Source: Nocardioides albus (GTDB taxonomy: Bacteria > Actinomycetota > Actinomycetes > Propionibacteriales > Nocardioidaceae). Taken from it: a DNA stretch of 64,000 bases. The translations under genes were made by a program, and so were the position numbers. This document shows positions 51,539 to 60,561 of this stretch, piece after piece (the stretch's first letter is position 1; each line of letters opens with the position of its first letter). Below the pieces are notes generated by a model. The model had not been told where the DNA came from. It ran no database searches and saw only the letters and a program-made list of their open reading frames with translations. The stretch lies in the NCBI RefSeq assembly GCF_014648255.1, contig NZ_BMQT01000004.1, positions 124,001 through 188,000 on the forward strand, given 5' to 3'.

Positions 51539-52489
51539 ATCACTGACTCGATCGGCGACGTCGTCGTCCGACCCCTCTCCGGCCAGGACGAGCTCGACCT
51601 GTTCCTTCGGCTCACCTACGTGCTCGACGACGAGCTGGCCGACGATCTGGCCGAGGGGCGGCGTCGCCCCGAGTGGATGTGGGTCGCCATGAGCGGCGAC
51701 CGTCTGCTTGCCCGCGCCTCGTGGTGGGGTCGACCGGACGCGACGGCACCAGACGTCCTGGACTTCTTCGACCTCGACGACACCCTGGACTCGGACGCGG
51801 CCATCGCGATCGGGACCCGGCTCCTGCGGACCGCGCAGGCTGCCGTCGTACCGGCCGGGTCGACGCCTCCGGAGTACGGGCGGTACATCCCGCCCGACTG
51901 GCGGGACGATCCGGCCGCTCGACGCGTCGTCGAGTCGCGCATGTCCGTCCTCGAGGGACTCGGCGCGAAACCGCTCGTCGAGCGTCTGCGCCTCGAGTGG
52001 CGGGCCGGTTCCTCGGTTCCGGCGCCGAGCGCGCGCCTGCGATTCCGATCGGTGAGCGATCGTGACGAGCTCGTGGCTCTGATGGAGCCCGTACTGAAGG
52101 GGACGCTCGACGCTCACAGTCAGGCCGACCTCGAGACGATGTCGCCGGCGGACGTCGCCGCCAAGCACTTCGACGACGAGTTCGCCGGGTTCTCCAGCCC
52201 GCGGGAGTGGTGGCAGGTGGCCGAGCTCGAGAACGGCGAGCCAGTCGGCTTCGTCATTCCCGCCCGGAACAGCTACCACGCGATCATCGCCTACGTCGGC
52301 GTCCTGCCCGCGCATCGGGGTCACGGCTACATCGACGACCTGCTGGGCGAAGGCACGCGGATCCTCGCAGCTCAGGACGTACCGAGGATCCGGGCGTCCA
52401 CGGACCTCGACAACATCCCGATGGCGCAGGCCTTCAGCCGTGCCGGCTACATCAACTTCCAGCGAGCGATCAACATGACCTGGTCGTAA
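51539..52489 (+). CDS. GNAT-family acetyltransferase with an apparent ATC start codon
   Basis: The N-terminal GNAT-like sequence begins at ITDSIGDVVVRPLSGQDELDLFLRL, encoded from 51539, where the codon is ATC. GAGGAG (51527-51532) sits 6 bp before it, an ideal distance. The first usual start in frame is GTG 51620, which would drop 27 residues and has no ribosome site. The second GNAT unit contains AYVGVLPAHRGHGYIDDLLGEGTRIL, the acetyl-CoA loop, followed by STDLDNIPMAQAFSRAGYINFQR. Length from 51539 is 316 residues, with a duplicated GNAT layout. Either initiation at ATC or a point mutation of ATG is likely. Substrate unknown. Confidence 0.75.
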   Translation: MTDSIGDVVVRPLSGQDELDLFLRLTYVLDDELADDLAEGRRRPEWMWVAMSGDRLLARASWWGRPDATAPDVLDFFDLDDTLDSDAAIAIGTRLLRTAQAAVVPAGSTPPEYGRYIPPDWRDDPAARRVVESRMSVLEGLGAKPLVERLRLEWRAGSSVPAPSARLRFRSVSDRDELVALMEPVLKGTLDAHSQADLETMSPADVAAKHFDDEFAGFSSPREWWQVAELENGEPVGFVIPARNSYHAIIAYVGVLPAHRGHGYIDDLLGEGTRILAAQDVPRIRASTDLDNIPMAQAFSRAGYINFQRAINMTWS

Positions 52490-52521
52490 CCTGATCACTC
52501 CCTGGTGGCAAGGAGAAGACG

Positions 52522-53361
52522 TTGGCAAGGGCTGCGATGAGCGAGGTCCGCGGCGGTGCCGTGGTCACCGGAGCAGGGCGCGGCCTCGGCCGGCAGATCG
52601 CCGAGCTGCTCGCAGCCCGCGGTCACCACGTGCTGGTCACCGATGTCGATGCCGCGAGCGCTCAGGCGGCCGCCGACGAGATCGGCCGTGGAGCCACCGC
52701 CATGGCCGTCGACGTACGTGACGCCACACAGGTGGAGGCGGCTCGGGACGCGGTCGTGGAGGCCGCAGGCAGGCTCGACGTCTGGGTCAACAACGCCGGC
52801 GTACTGTTCACCGGCCCGGCCTGGGAGCAGTCGCCCGAGCAGCGGAACCTGATCCTCGAGGTCAACGCGGGCGGCACCATCAACGGGACGGTCGCGGCGA
52901 TCGAGGCTATGCGCACCACCGGCGGCCACATCGTCAACATCGTGTCCCTGGCGGGCCTGACCGCGGTGCCGGGCGAGGCCGTGTACGCCGCCTCGAAGCA
53001 TGCCGCGATCGGGTTCAGCCTCAGCACGCTGCAGGACCTTCGGCTGGCGGGCGTCGAGGACATCGACATCTCGTGCATCTGCCCCGACGGGATCTGGACG
53101 CCGATGCTGCACGACAAGCTCGACGACCTTGCCTCGGCGCTGTCGTTCTCGGGAAAGCTGCTCCAGCCCGGCGAGGTCGTCGCTGCGGTCGCGAAGGTTC
53201 TCGACAAGCCGCGGCCGGTGACCGCCGTGCCGGGTTGGCGGGGGCTGGTGGCCAGGTTGGGCGATGCCCTGCCCGGGCTCGGCCTCGCGGCCGTACCTCT
53301 CGTGGTCGCGCAGGGGCGGCGTACGCAGCGCCGGCTGCTGCGCGACGGGATCCCGTCCTGA
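52522..53361 (+). CDS. Short-chain dehydrogenase/reductase with TTG start
   Basis: This 279-residue SDR has VVTGAGRGLGRQIAELLAARG, the VDVRDATQ segment, NNAGVLF, a catalytic Ser in IVSLAG and YAASKHAAIGFS. TTG 52522 is 3-5 bp behind AAGGAGAAG (52510-52518), so I prefer it to ATG 52537. It is probably a separate enzyme from the one at 15841; the C-terminal ~60 residues (RPVTAVPGWRGLVARLGDALPGLG) are of the longer SDR type. It is near the guaiacol locus but points away from the regulator gene, and no link is shown. Confidence 0.87.
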   Translation: MARAAMSEVRGGAVVTGAGRGLGRQIAELLAARGHHVLVTDVDAASAQAAADEIGRGATAMAVDVRDATQVEAARDAVVEAAGRLDVWVNNAGVLFTGPAWEQSPEQRNLILEVNAGGTINGTVAAIEAMRTTGGHIVNIVSLAGLTAVPGEAVYAASKHAAIGFSLSTLQDLRLAGVEDIDISCICPDGIWTPMLHDKLDDLASALSFSGKLLQPGEVVAAVAKVLDKPRPVTAVPGWRGLVARLGDALPGLGLAAVPLVVAQGRRTQRRLLRDGIPS

Positions 53362-53399
53362 CCCCTGCGTCCTCGAGCGGTCGGCCCGGCCGGGAACTG

Positions 53400-54386
53400 T
53401 CAGATGGTGCGGCCGCCGTGCCGTAGGACGGCCGATGGCGCCGTTCCGTACCTCCGTCGATGAGCGGCAGCGAAACGGCTCGCGGACGAGAATCCCCAGG
53501 CCGCCGCGACGTCGGCGACGCTCAGGGCCGGGTTGGTCTGCAGGTCGGCGTGGGCCCGCTGGAGCCTGATGTCGAGGAGGTACTGCGAGGGCGGACTGCC
53601 CACCCACCGCTGAAATCCCTCCTGCAGGCGCCGGACGCTGGTGCCGGCCAGCGCAGCCATGTCGGCGGCGGTCCAGGCCCGGGCGGGGTCGTCGTGGAGG
53701 GCTTCGACCACGCGGCGGATCGTCCGCGGCTGCGCGGCCGCGGTGACGCCGCCGTCGGGGGAGCACATCTCCAGCAGGCCGGCGGCGACCGCGCCGGCGA
53801 GCTGGCGGCGTACGAGCTCGCTGTCGGCGAAGAGGTCCGGGTCGTGCAGGTTGGTGGCCAGGCTGGTGATCAGGTGGTGCCAGGCGCGTCCGCGGCCGTG
53901 CTCCAGCGAGAGCTGCTCCGGGAGGAGGGCGCGGGCATTGACGCGGTCGGTGCCCAGGATCCGCTCGGTCTCGACCTCCAGCCAGTCGCTGTCGAACTTC
54001 ACGCCGAGCACGGTGCAGGTCGCGTCCCAGTGGCTGATCAGGGACGGGGTGTCGGCCCGGAAGACGGTGCCCTGGCCGACGACCGAGGTCAGGTCCCCGA
54101 ACCGGCCGCGGCTCTCCAGGTGGCCGGTGATCGGCATGTTCACCTCGTACGCACTCGGGTAGTCGCACTCGATCGCGACATCCGCGCCCCAGCCGACGTG
54201 GCCGATCAGGACCGGCCCGAGATCCAGCGTACGCAGCGTGAGCCGCGGCTCGTGAGCGCCGCCGACCGGCCGGAGCTCGTGCGGGAAGTAGGCCTGGGCC
54301 ACGACGCGCGAGGCCTGCCCCCAGTCCCTGGGAGCGGCTCGCATACGACCGGCCATGCCGCAGAGCGTACCTGAGACGAGCGTCAC
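53400..54386 (-). CDS. AraC-family regulator of the guaiacol demethylase genes
   Basis: This 328-residue protein has an AraC_binding_2-type N-terminal domain (residues ~25-190) and a C-terminal double HTH ([46 protein letters not shown] ... [26 protein letters not shown]). It diverges from gcoA with 111 bp between starts. Other gco loci also carry an AraC-type activator, so it likely activates gcoAB with guaiacol or a derivative. The start could be GTG 54386 or ATG 54356; neither has a strong ribosome site. Confidence 0.85.
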   Translation of the reverse strand: MTLVSGTLCGMAGRMRAAPRDWGQASRVVAQAYFPHELRPVGGAHEPRLTLRTLDLGPVLIGHVGWGADVAIECDYPSAYEVNMPITGHLESRGRFGDLTSVVGQGTVFRADTPSLISHWDATCTVLGVKFDSDWLEVETERILGTDRVNARALLPEQLSLEHGRGRAWHHLITSLATNLHDPDLFADSELVRRQLAGAVAAGLLEMCSPDGGVTAAAQPRTIRRVVEALHDDPARAWTAADMAALAGTSVRRLQEGFQRWVGSPPSQYLLDIRLQRAHADLQTNPALSVADVAAAWGFSSASRFAAAHRRRYGTAPSAVLRHGGRTI

Positions 54387-54497
54387 AAATTGGTCGCGTC
54401 CGGGGTGCTGAACCCGCGCAATCCGTGTCGCCGGGTCGCGAGGACCGAACTACTTTCGAGTCCTGTTCGGAACCCTCCCATCTCTCGAGGAGCACCC

Positions 54498-55730
54498 ATG
54501 ACGACCACGCAGCAAGCCGGCAAGCAGGACCTCTCCTGGCTCGACGACGTGACGATGACCGAGCTCGAGCGGAACCCCTACCCGACCTACGAGCGCCTGC
54601 GCCGCGAGGCGCCGCTCGCCTTTGTCCCGGTCCTCGGCTCCTATGTCGCCTCCACCGCGGAGATCTGCCGGGAGGTCGCCACCAGCCCCGACTTCGAGGC
54701 GGTGATCACCCCGGCCGGCGGGCGTACGTTCGGCCACCCGGCGATCATCGGCGTCAACGGCGACATCCACGCCGACCTGCGCGGCATGGTCGAGCCCCAG
54801 CTCCAGCCGGCCGAGGTCGACAGCTGGGTGGACGACCTGGTCCGCCCGATCGCGCGGAACTACGTCGAGCAGTTCGAGGACCGCGGCCGCGCCGAGCTGG
54901 TCGCGGAGTACTGCGAGCCCGTCTCCGTACGCTCTCTCGGCGACCTGCTCGGGCTGCAGTCGGTCTCCTCCGACAAGCTCCGCGAGTGGTTCCACAAGCT
55001 CAGCGTGTCCTTCACCAACGCCGGGGTCGACGAGAACGGTGAGTTCACCAACCCCGACGGCTTCACTCCCGGTGACGAGGCTCGCGCGGAGATCCAGGCG
55101 GTCGTCGACCCGCTTATCGACCGGTGGATCGAGCACCCCGAGAACACCGCGATCTCGCACTGGCTCCACGACGGGATGCCGCCGGGGAAGACCCGTGACC
55201 GCGAGTACATCTACCCGACGATCTATGTCTACCTGCTGGGTGCGATGCAGGAGCCGGGGCACGGCATGGCCTCGACACTGGTCGGGCTCTTCAGCCGTCC
55301 CGAGCAGATGGAGGAGGTCGTCGACGACCCGTCGCTGCTGCCGCGGGCCATCTCCGAGGGCATGCGCTGGACCTCCCCGATCTGGTCGGCGACCGCGCGG
55401 ATCAGCACCACGCCCGTCACGATCACCGGCGTCGACCTGCCCGCCGGCACCCCGGTGATCCTGTCCTACGGTTCCGCGAACCACGACACCGGGAAATACG
55501 ACGCACCCACGGCGTACGACCTGCACCGGCCGCCGCTGCCGCACCTCGCCTTCGGCGCCGGCAACCACGCGTGCGCCGGGATCTACTACGCCAACCAGGT
55601 GATGCGGATCGGTCTCGAGGAGCTCCTCGAGGCGATCCCCAACCTGGAGCGCGACACCGGCGAGGGTGTCGAGTTCTGGGGCTGGGGATTCCGCGGCCCG
55701 ACCAGCCTGCACAGCACCTGGGAGGTGTGA
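54498..55730 (+). CDS. gcoA: Guaiacol O-demethylase P450 (GcoA, CYP255A-like)
   Basis: This 410-residue P450 closely resembles Amycolatopsis GcoA as I remember it, with a 3-residue longer N-terminus. The active-site Phe triad F75/F169/F395 of GcoA maps to F78, F172 and F398; A295/T296 map to A298/T299. The heme cysteine is Cys359 in [10 protein letters not shown], and the ExxR-type EGMRW is at 287-291. GcoA removes the methyl group of guaiacol (and related methoxyphenols) to give catechol and formaldehyde, with electrons from GcoB. GAGGAG (54487-54492) precedes the ATG. It is followed after 3 bp by gcoB. Confidence 0.92.
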   Translation: MTTTQQAGKQDLSWLDDVTMTELERNPYPTYERLRREAPLAFVPVLGSYVASTAEICREVATSPDFEAVITPAGGRTFGHPAIIGVNGDIHADLRGMVEPQLQPAEVDSWVDDLVRPIARNYVEQFEDRGRAELVAEYCEPVSVRSLGDLLGLQSVSSDKLREWFHKLSVSFTNAGVDENGEFTNPDGFTPGDEARAEIQAVVDPLIDRWIEHPENTAISHWLHDGMPPGKTRDREYIYPTIYVYLLGAMQEPGHGMASTLVGLFSRPEQMEEVVDDPSLLPRAISEGMRWTSPIWSATARISTTPVTITGVDLPAGTPVILSYGSANHDTGKYDAPTAYDLHRPPLPHLAFGAGNHACAGIYYANQVMRIGLEELLEAIPNLERDTGEGVEFWGWGFRGPTSLHSTWEV

Positions 55731-55733
55731 GCC

Positions 55734-56756
55734 GTGGCCACCGCGATCAGCGTCTCAGGCCGCCGGGTCGAGTGCACCGATGACCAGTCGATGCTGGAGG
55801 CCTTCCTCCGGGCCGGGATCTGGATGCCGAACTCCTGCAACCAGGGCACCTGTGGGACCTGCAAGCTGCAGGTCGTCTGCGGCGAGGTGGACCACGGCGG
55901 CTCGCCGCTCGACACGTTGACCGCGGAGGAGCGCGCCGCCGGTCTGGCGCTCGCCTGCCAGGCCCGGCCGCTCGCGGAGACCGAGGTCGCGCTGCGGGGC
56001 GAGGAGATGGGACGTACGACCCACGTGCTGCGCGACCTCACCGCCACCGTCGTCGAGGTCGAGGAGATCGCCCGGGACACCCGGCGGGTCCTCCTCGGCC
56101 TCGAGGAGCCGCTCGCGTTCTCGGCGGGGCAATACGTCGAGCTGCTGGTCCCCGGCACCGGCGAGCGACGCCAGTACTCGCTGGCCAACACCGCCGAGGA
56201 GGACAAGGTCCTCGAGCTGCACGTGCGCCGCATCCCCGGCGGGGTGGCCAGCGAGTGGCTCTTCGGCGCGGCCGCGGTCGGTGACCGGGTCGAGGTACGC
56301 GGCCCGCTCGGCGACTTCCATGTCCCCGACGCGGACGAGGACGACGGCGAGCCGATGGTGCTCATCGGTGGCGGCACCGGGCTGGCACCCCTGCTCGGCA
56401 TCGCTCGCACCGCTCTGGAGCGGCACCCGGACCGCACGATGGTGCTCTACCACGGCGTACGCACCGCCGCGGACCTCTACGACACCGATCGGCTCGCGGA
56501 GCTGGCCGCGACGTATCGCGGCTTCAACCTCGTCACGGTGCTCTCCCGGGAGTCAGTGCCCGGGCACCGCAGCGGCTACGCACCCGATGCCTTCGTCGAC
56601 GACATCGCCAGCGCCCGAGGCTGGTCCGGCTGGCTGTGCGGCTCGCCGGCACTGGTCGAGGCCGGGGTCAAGGCGTTCAAGCGGCGGCGGATGGCACCCC
56701 GGCTGATCCATCGGGAGAAGTTCGAGCCGGCCGACGCGGTCGGCGCAGGCAACTGA
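55734..56756 (+). CDS. gcoB: GcoB-type P450 reductase (2Fe-2S ferredoxin-FAD-NADH)
   Basis: This 340-residue one-polypeptide reductase has a plant-type 2Fe-2S domain first (Cys35, Cys40, Cys43 and Cys75 in the CX4CX2CX31C pattern), then an FAD domain (RQYSLAN), then an NAD domain (VLIGGGTGLAPLLGIART). The order, length and immediate link to gcoA match GcoB, which feeds electrons from NADH to GcoA. GTG 55734 lies 3 bp after the gcoA stop. Confidence 0.92.
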   Translation: MATAISVSGRRVECTDDQSMLEAFLRAGIWMPNSCNQGTCGTCKLQVVCGEVDHGGSPLDTLTAEERAAGLALACQARPLAETEVALRGEEMGRTTHVLRDLTATVVEVEEIARDTRRVLLGLEEPLAFSAGQYVELLVPGTGERRQYSLANTAEEDKVLELHVRRIPGGVASEWLFGAAAVGDRVEVRGPLGDFHVPDADEDDGEPMVLIGGGTGLAPLLGIARTALERHPDRTMVLYHGVRTAADLYDTDRLAELAATYRGFNLVTVLSRESVPGHRSGYAPDAFVDDIASARGWSGWLCGSPALVEAGVKAFKRRRMAPRLIHREKFEPADAVGAGN

Positions 56757-56852
56757 CAGGATCATGTCGGGCGGCCCTTGCCGTGCCGATGAGCAACCGT
56801 CGAGGATGAATCGCGAGGGACCGGACGTCTCCGGTGCCTCGAGAGGAGAGAT

Positions 56853-57953
56853 ATGCAGCAGGTCAAGGCCGTCATCGCCCGCGCCAAGGGCGCGCCCGTC
56901 GAGCTCGTCACGATCAACGTACCCGCACCGGGGCCGGGTGAGGCGGTGGTGAAGATCCAGTCGTGCGGGGTGTGCCACACCGATCTCCACTACCGCGAGG
57001 GTGGGATCAACGACGAGTTCCCGTTCCTGCTGGGTCATGAGGCCGCCGGGATCGTCGAGGCGGTCGGTCCGGACGTGACCGACGTGGCGCCGGGCGACTT
57101 CGTGGTGCTCAACTGGCGCGCGGTCTGCGGCAGCTGCCGGGCCTGCAAGCGCGGTGAGCCGCAGTACTGCTTCGCCACGTTCAACGCCACCCAGAAGATG
57201 ACGCTCGAGGACGGCACGGAGCTCTCGCCCGCGCTGGGCATCGGCGCCTTCGCGGAGAAGACGCTGGTCGCGGCGGGTCAGTGCACGAAGGTCGACCCGG
57301 AGGCCCGGCCCGCCGCCGTCGGCCTGCTCGGCTGCGGCGTGATGGCCGGCATCGGTGCCGCCATCAACACCGGCGGCGCGACCCGCGGGCGCTCGGTGGC
57401 GGTCATCGGGTGCGGTGGTGTCGGGGTGGCGGCGATCGCCGGTGCGGCGCTGGCCGGGTCGAGCCCGGTCATCGCCGTCGACATCGACCCCAAGAAGCTC
57501 GAGCGCGCCGCGGCCATGGGCGCGACGCACACCGTGGACTCCTCGCAGACCGACCCGGTCGAGGAGATCAAGCGGATCTGCGCCGAGACGTACGACGGTG
57601 CCGAAGGCGCCGACATCGTCGTCGAGGCGGTCGGGCGTCCGGAGACCTGGAAGCAGGCCTTCTACGCTCGCGACCTGGCCGGCACCGTCGTCCTCGTCGG
57701 TGTTCCCACGCCCGACATGACCGTGCCGGAGATCCCGCTCATCGACGTCTTCGGCCGCGGTGGCGCGCTCAAGTCCAGCTGGTACGGCGACTGCCTTCCC
57801 AGCCGCGACTTCCCGATGCTGGTCGACCTCTACCGCCAGGGGCGGCTCGACCTGGACGCGTTCGTGAGCGAGGAGATCGGGATCGGGGACATCGAGGCGG
57901 CCTTCGAGAAGATGCACCGGGGCGAGGTCCTCCGCTCGGTGGTGGTGCTCTGA
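56853..57953 (+). CDS. mscR: S-(hydroxymethyl)mycothiol dehydrogenase
   Basis: This 366-residue zinc alcohol dehydrogenase aligns well in memory with mycobacterial MscR (Rv2259): [66 protein letters not shown] and [22 protein letters not shown]. Catalytic zinc ligands are Cys41, His62 and the later Cys in LLGCGVMAG; four Cys near residues 90-115 bind the structural zinc. It oxidises the formaldehyde-mycothiol adduct with NAD. It sits ~100 bp after gcoB, whose partner releases formaldehyde. Confidence 0.93.
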   Translation: MQQVKAVIARAKGAPVELVTINVPAPGPGEAVVKIQSCGVCHTDLHYREGGINDEFPFLLGHEAAGIVEAVGPDVTDVAPGDFVVLNWRAVCGSCRACKRGEPQYCFATFNATQKMTLEDGTELSPALGIGAFAEKTLVAAGQCTKVDPEARPAAVGLLGCGVMAGIGAAINTGGATRGRSVAVIGCGGVGVAAIAGAALAGSSPVIAVDIDPKKLERAAAMGATHTVDSSQTDPVEEIKRICAETYDGAEGADIVVEAVGRPETWKQAFYARDLAGTVVLVGVPTPDMTVPEIPLIDVFGRGGALKSSWYGDCLPSRDFPMLVDLYRQGRLDLDAFVSEEIGIGDIEAAFEKMHRGEVLRSVVVL

Positions 57954-58561
57954 TGACCGTACGTGTGGACCACGCGGTCACGAGCGGCACCTTCAGCCTC
58001 GACGGCGAGACGCACCAGGTGGACAACAACCTCTGGGTGGTCGGCGACGACACGGAGTGCCTGGTCATCGACGCTCCGCACTCGGTCGAGGACATCCTGG
58101 CGGTGGTCGGTGACCGCACCGTGAAGGCGATCGTGTGCACCCATGCCCACGACGACCACGTACGCATGGCGCCGGCGTTGCGGGAGGCAGTCCGGGCCCC
58201 GATCCTGCTGCACCCCGACGACCGGCCGCTGTGGGAGCTCACCCATCCCGACGAGCTGTGGGACGCCGACCTCTCCGACGGGCAGATCCTTCAGATCGGC
58301 GACACCGACGTGACCGTCCTGCACACGCCCGGTCATGCGCCGGGAGCGGTCTGTCTGTCGGTGCCCTCGCTGGGCTGCGTCTTCACCGGTGACACCCTCT
58401 TCCAGGGCGGTCCCGGGGCCACCGGGCGCTCGTTCAGCGACCGACCGACCATCGAGGCGTCGATCCGGGCCAAGCTGTTCGCGCTTCCTGGTGAGACGGT
58501 CGTCCACACCGGCCACGGTGACGACACCACGATCGCCGCCGAGGTCTCCAACCTGGGCTGA
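57953..58561 (+). CDS. MBL-fold hydrolase, probable S-formylmycothiol hydrolase
   Basis: This 202-residue metallo-beta-lactamase-fold protein has the zinc motif CTHAHDDHV (HxHxDH), LHTPGHAPGAVCLS and FTGDTLFQGG. It overlaps the mscR stop codon by one base. The mscR-MBL pair (Rv2259-Rv2260 in M. tuberculosis) is conserved, so it may hydrolyse S-formylmycothiol to formate, completing formaldehyde removal. This role is proposed from the gene pairing. The convergent PadR gene ends immediately next to it, with both stop codons in GCTGATCAGC. Confidence 0.87.
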   Translation: MTVRVDHAVTSGTFSLDGETHQVDNNLWVVGDDTECLVIDAPHSVEDILAVVGDRTVKAIVCTHAHDDHVRMAPALREAVRAPILLHPDDRPLWELTHPDELWDADLSDGQILQIGDTDVTVLHTPGHAPGAVCLSVPSLGCVFTGDTLFQGGPGATGRSFSDRPTIEASIRAKLFALPGETVVHTGHGDDTTIAAEVSNLG

Positions 58562-59134
58562 TCAGCGCTCGGCGGCGGCGAGCTCGGCACGCACCCAGGC
58601 ACACCACTCCAGCGCCGTACGCCGCGACCGGATGCCGCCCTCGAGCGTGATCCGGCTGGCGAACAGCGGGTTCGAGGGATCGCGGACGCCCGGGCTGTCG
58701 GAGATCTCGGCCAACTCCTCGAGATAGCGGTCGAGGGTGCGCCGATGGGCGGCTTCGAGTCGGCTGACCAGGTCCTCGGCGGCTGCGGGCTCGACCGTCC
58801 AGATCGACCACAGCCGAAGGATCTCCAGGTCACGGACCGGCTGGGGATCCAGGTCGCCGACGACCCATGCTGCGAGGGCGGTCCTGCCGGCCTCCGTGAT
58901 CCGGTATCGCTTCGTCGGCCGGGGGCCGGCGCCCTCGATGACCTCGTGCTCGACCAGTCCGGCGGCGTCGAGACGGTTCAGCTCCGGATAGATCTGGGAG
59001 TGGCGGGCGGTCCAGAAGTAGCCGATCGGCTGTCGCATCCGCTGCGCGACCTCGTAGCCGGTGCTCTCGCGTCGCGCCAGCAGCCCGAGGATCGCGAAGC
59101 CGAGGTTGGAAACAGGTGCGGCCGGGTCTGGCAT
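58562..59134 (-). CDS. PadR-family transcriptional regulator
   Basis: This 190-residue protein has the PadR winged helix (LGFAILGLLARRESTGYEVAQRMRQPIGYFWTARHSQIYPELNRLDAAGLVEHEVIEGAGPRPTKRYRITEAGRTAL) and the C-terminal PadR helical dimer domain. Its start codon is in the 24-bp palindrome at 59131-59154. It is divergent from the lipoprotein hydrolase gene, with the start codons 16 bp apart. Confidence 0.9.
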   Translation of the reverse strand: MPDPAAPVSNLGFAILGLLARRESTGYEVAQRMRQPIGYFWTARHSQIYPELNRLDAAGLVEHEVIEGAGPRPTKRYRITEAGRTALAAWVVGDLDPQPVRDLEILRLWSIWTVEPAAAEDLVSRLEAAHRRTLDRYLEELAEISDSPGVRDPSNPLFASRITLEGGIRSRRTALEWCAWVRAELAAAER

Positions 59135-59154
59135 ATGTCAATATTGACATATGC
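59131..59154. promoter_or_regulatory. 24-bp perfect palindrome, PadR operator, with two start codons
   Basis: The 24 bases at 59131-59154 are an exact palindrome whose core, ATGT-N8-ACAT, is the site bound by PadR of Bacillus. The start codons of the PadR gene (59134, minus) and of the lipoprotein gene (59151, plus) both lie inside it. Neither gene has room for a normal ribosome site on an mRNA beginning in this gap, so leaderless transcripts are likely. Confidence 0.85.
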
Positions 59155-59963
59155 GGAGCGTGAAGGGCGGCATAGCGGCCGGTGCGGCGGTGATCGGCCT
59201 GCTGGTGGCCGGGTGTGGTGCGGAGGGCCGCGCCGGGGACCCAGCAGAAGCGAAGGCGTCGGGTCCGGTGCTGCCGTCGGACGGTCCGTACGTCGAGGGG
59301 GAGCTCCGCGGTTGCTTCCTGCCGTCGACCGGTGTCGAGGTCGAGTCGATCCAGGTGTCGGGGCCGGCGCTCGCGCTGCCGGCCATCCGCTTCACGCCTC
59401 CGGACGGCCAGGCTCCGTCGGCGGTCCTGGTGATGCTGCATCAGACCGACGGGGACCGCTGCGGCTGGGGTGACTTCGCGATCCTGGCGGGTCACCACGA
59501 CGTCGCCGGGCTCTCCTTCGACCAATGCGGTTATGGCGCGGCCGAGTGTCGGATCAAGGATCTCGACGACCCGGTGCCACAGGTGCGGGCCGCGTTGAGC
59601 GAGGTCGAGAAGCAGTGGCCGGACACCCCGATCGTGCTCGTCGGTGCCTCGATGGGCGGCAGCCAGACCGTGCGGGCCGTCGCCGCCGGGGTGGACGTCG
59701 ACGGTTGGGTCGACCTGTCGGGGCCCTCGACGTGGGCCGACGTCGACCTGGCCGCCCTCGCCGACTCGATCAGGATGCCGGGCCTGGTCGTCATCGCCGA
59801 GGACGTCGACGGGGCCGATGAGGCCGACGCCGCTCGAGCGCTGGCGCAGGCCACGTCCTCGGAGTTCGTGCCCGCCGAGGGCGGCCACGGCTGGGACCTG
59901 GTGGTCGAGGCGGACCGGCTCTCGCCGATCGGCGAGCAGATCGTCGCGTACGCCACCAAGTGA
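59151..59963 (+). CDS. Alpha/beta-hydrolase lipoprotein
   Basis: This 270-residue protein has a lipoprotein signal peptide with lipobox LVAGC (Cys22). The hydrolase features are VLVMLHQTDGDRCGW (oxyanion loop), VLVGASMGGSQTV with the Ser nucleophile, and a His in PAEGGHGWDLV. It should be tethered to the outer face of the membrane and cleave an ester or similar bond. It is divergent from the PadR gene and presumably repressed by it. An in-frame GTG 9 bp later is an alternative start. Confidence 0.85.
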   Translation: MRSVKGGIAAGAAVIGLLVAGCGAEGRAGDPAEAKASGPVLPSDGPYVEGELRGCFLPSTGVEVESIQVSGPALALPAIRFTPPDGQAPSAVLVMLHQTDGDRCGWGDFAILAGHHDVAGLSFDQCGYGAAECRIKDLDDPVPQVRAALSEVEKQWPDTPIVLVGASMGGSQTVRAVAAGVDVDGWVDLSGPSTWADVDLAALADSIRMPGLVVIAEDVDGADEADAARALAQATSSEFVPAEGGHGWDLVVEADRLSPIGEQIVAYATK

Positions 59964-60074
59964 TCGGGACGGCCGGGTGCTCGTGGTCGTGGCGTTGGTG
60001 TGGCGACCCAACGTTTCCGCACTTCTGTGCGCTTTTGTGGACAGTCGGCGAGCGACCTGAGGAGGATGTCGACC

Positions 60075-60488
60075 ATGAAGATCAATGTTCGCCGCATGGC
60101 GTCTGCCGTTGCCGTCCCGCTGCTGCTCCTGGCCACGGCCACCGCCTGCGGTGGCTCCGAGAGCGAGGAGCCGAACTCGAAGCCCGCCGCGGAGGCCGAG
60201 GCGACCGAGACCGAGGCTGCAGAGACCGAGGCCACCGAGACCGAGGCCGCGGCAGAGCCGTCGGTGCCGGCTGTCGGGGACATCCCCGACCCGACGAACG
60301 ACCCGGATGGCTTCGAGGACTACCTCACCGAGATGTACGTCAAGGCGGGCATGACCGACGACCAGGCGACGTGCATGTCGGCAGCGTTCATGGACAACGT
60401 GGACCTGGACTCCATCACCGACCCTTCGTCCGTCTCCGCGATGATGGGTGACGAGAAGCTCACCGAGGCCATGACGAAGTGCGTGTGA
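60075..60488 (+). CDS. Small secreted lipoprotein with Glu-Thr-Ala repeats
   Basis: This 137-residue protein has a signal peptide (MKINVRRMASAVAVPLLLLAT) with a weak lipobox ending at Cys25. A low-complexity linker made of Glu, Thr and Ala follows. The C-terminal ~65 residues (PDPTNDPDGFEDYLTEMYVKAGMTDDQATCMSAAFMDN) form a small domain with a Cys pair. TGAGGAGG (60058-60065) lies 9 bp before ATG 60075. It resembles actinobacterial lipoproteins of unknown function. Confidence 0.75.
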   Translation: MKINVRRMASAVAVPLLLLATATACGGSESEEPNSKPAAEAEATETEAAETEATETEAAAEPSVPAVGDIPDPTNDPDGFEDYLTEMYVKAGMTDDQATCMSAAFMDNVDLDSITDPSSVSAMMGDEKLTEAMTKCV

Positions 60489-60561
60489 CGTCCATGGACG
60501 CCTGATTGGCGGTCGCCGCTCCTCCCCGATCTGACCGCGGGGGACACTTAGAATCCCCAAC

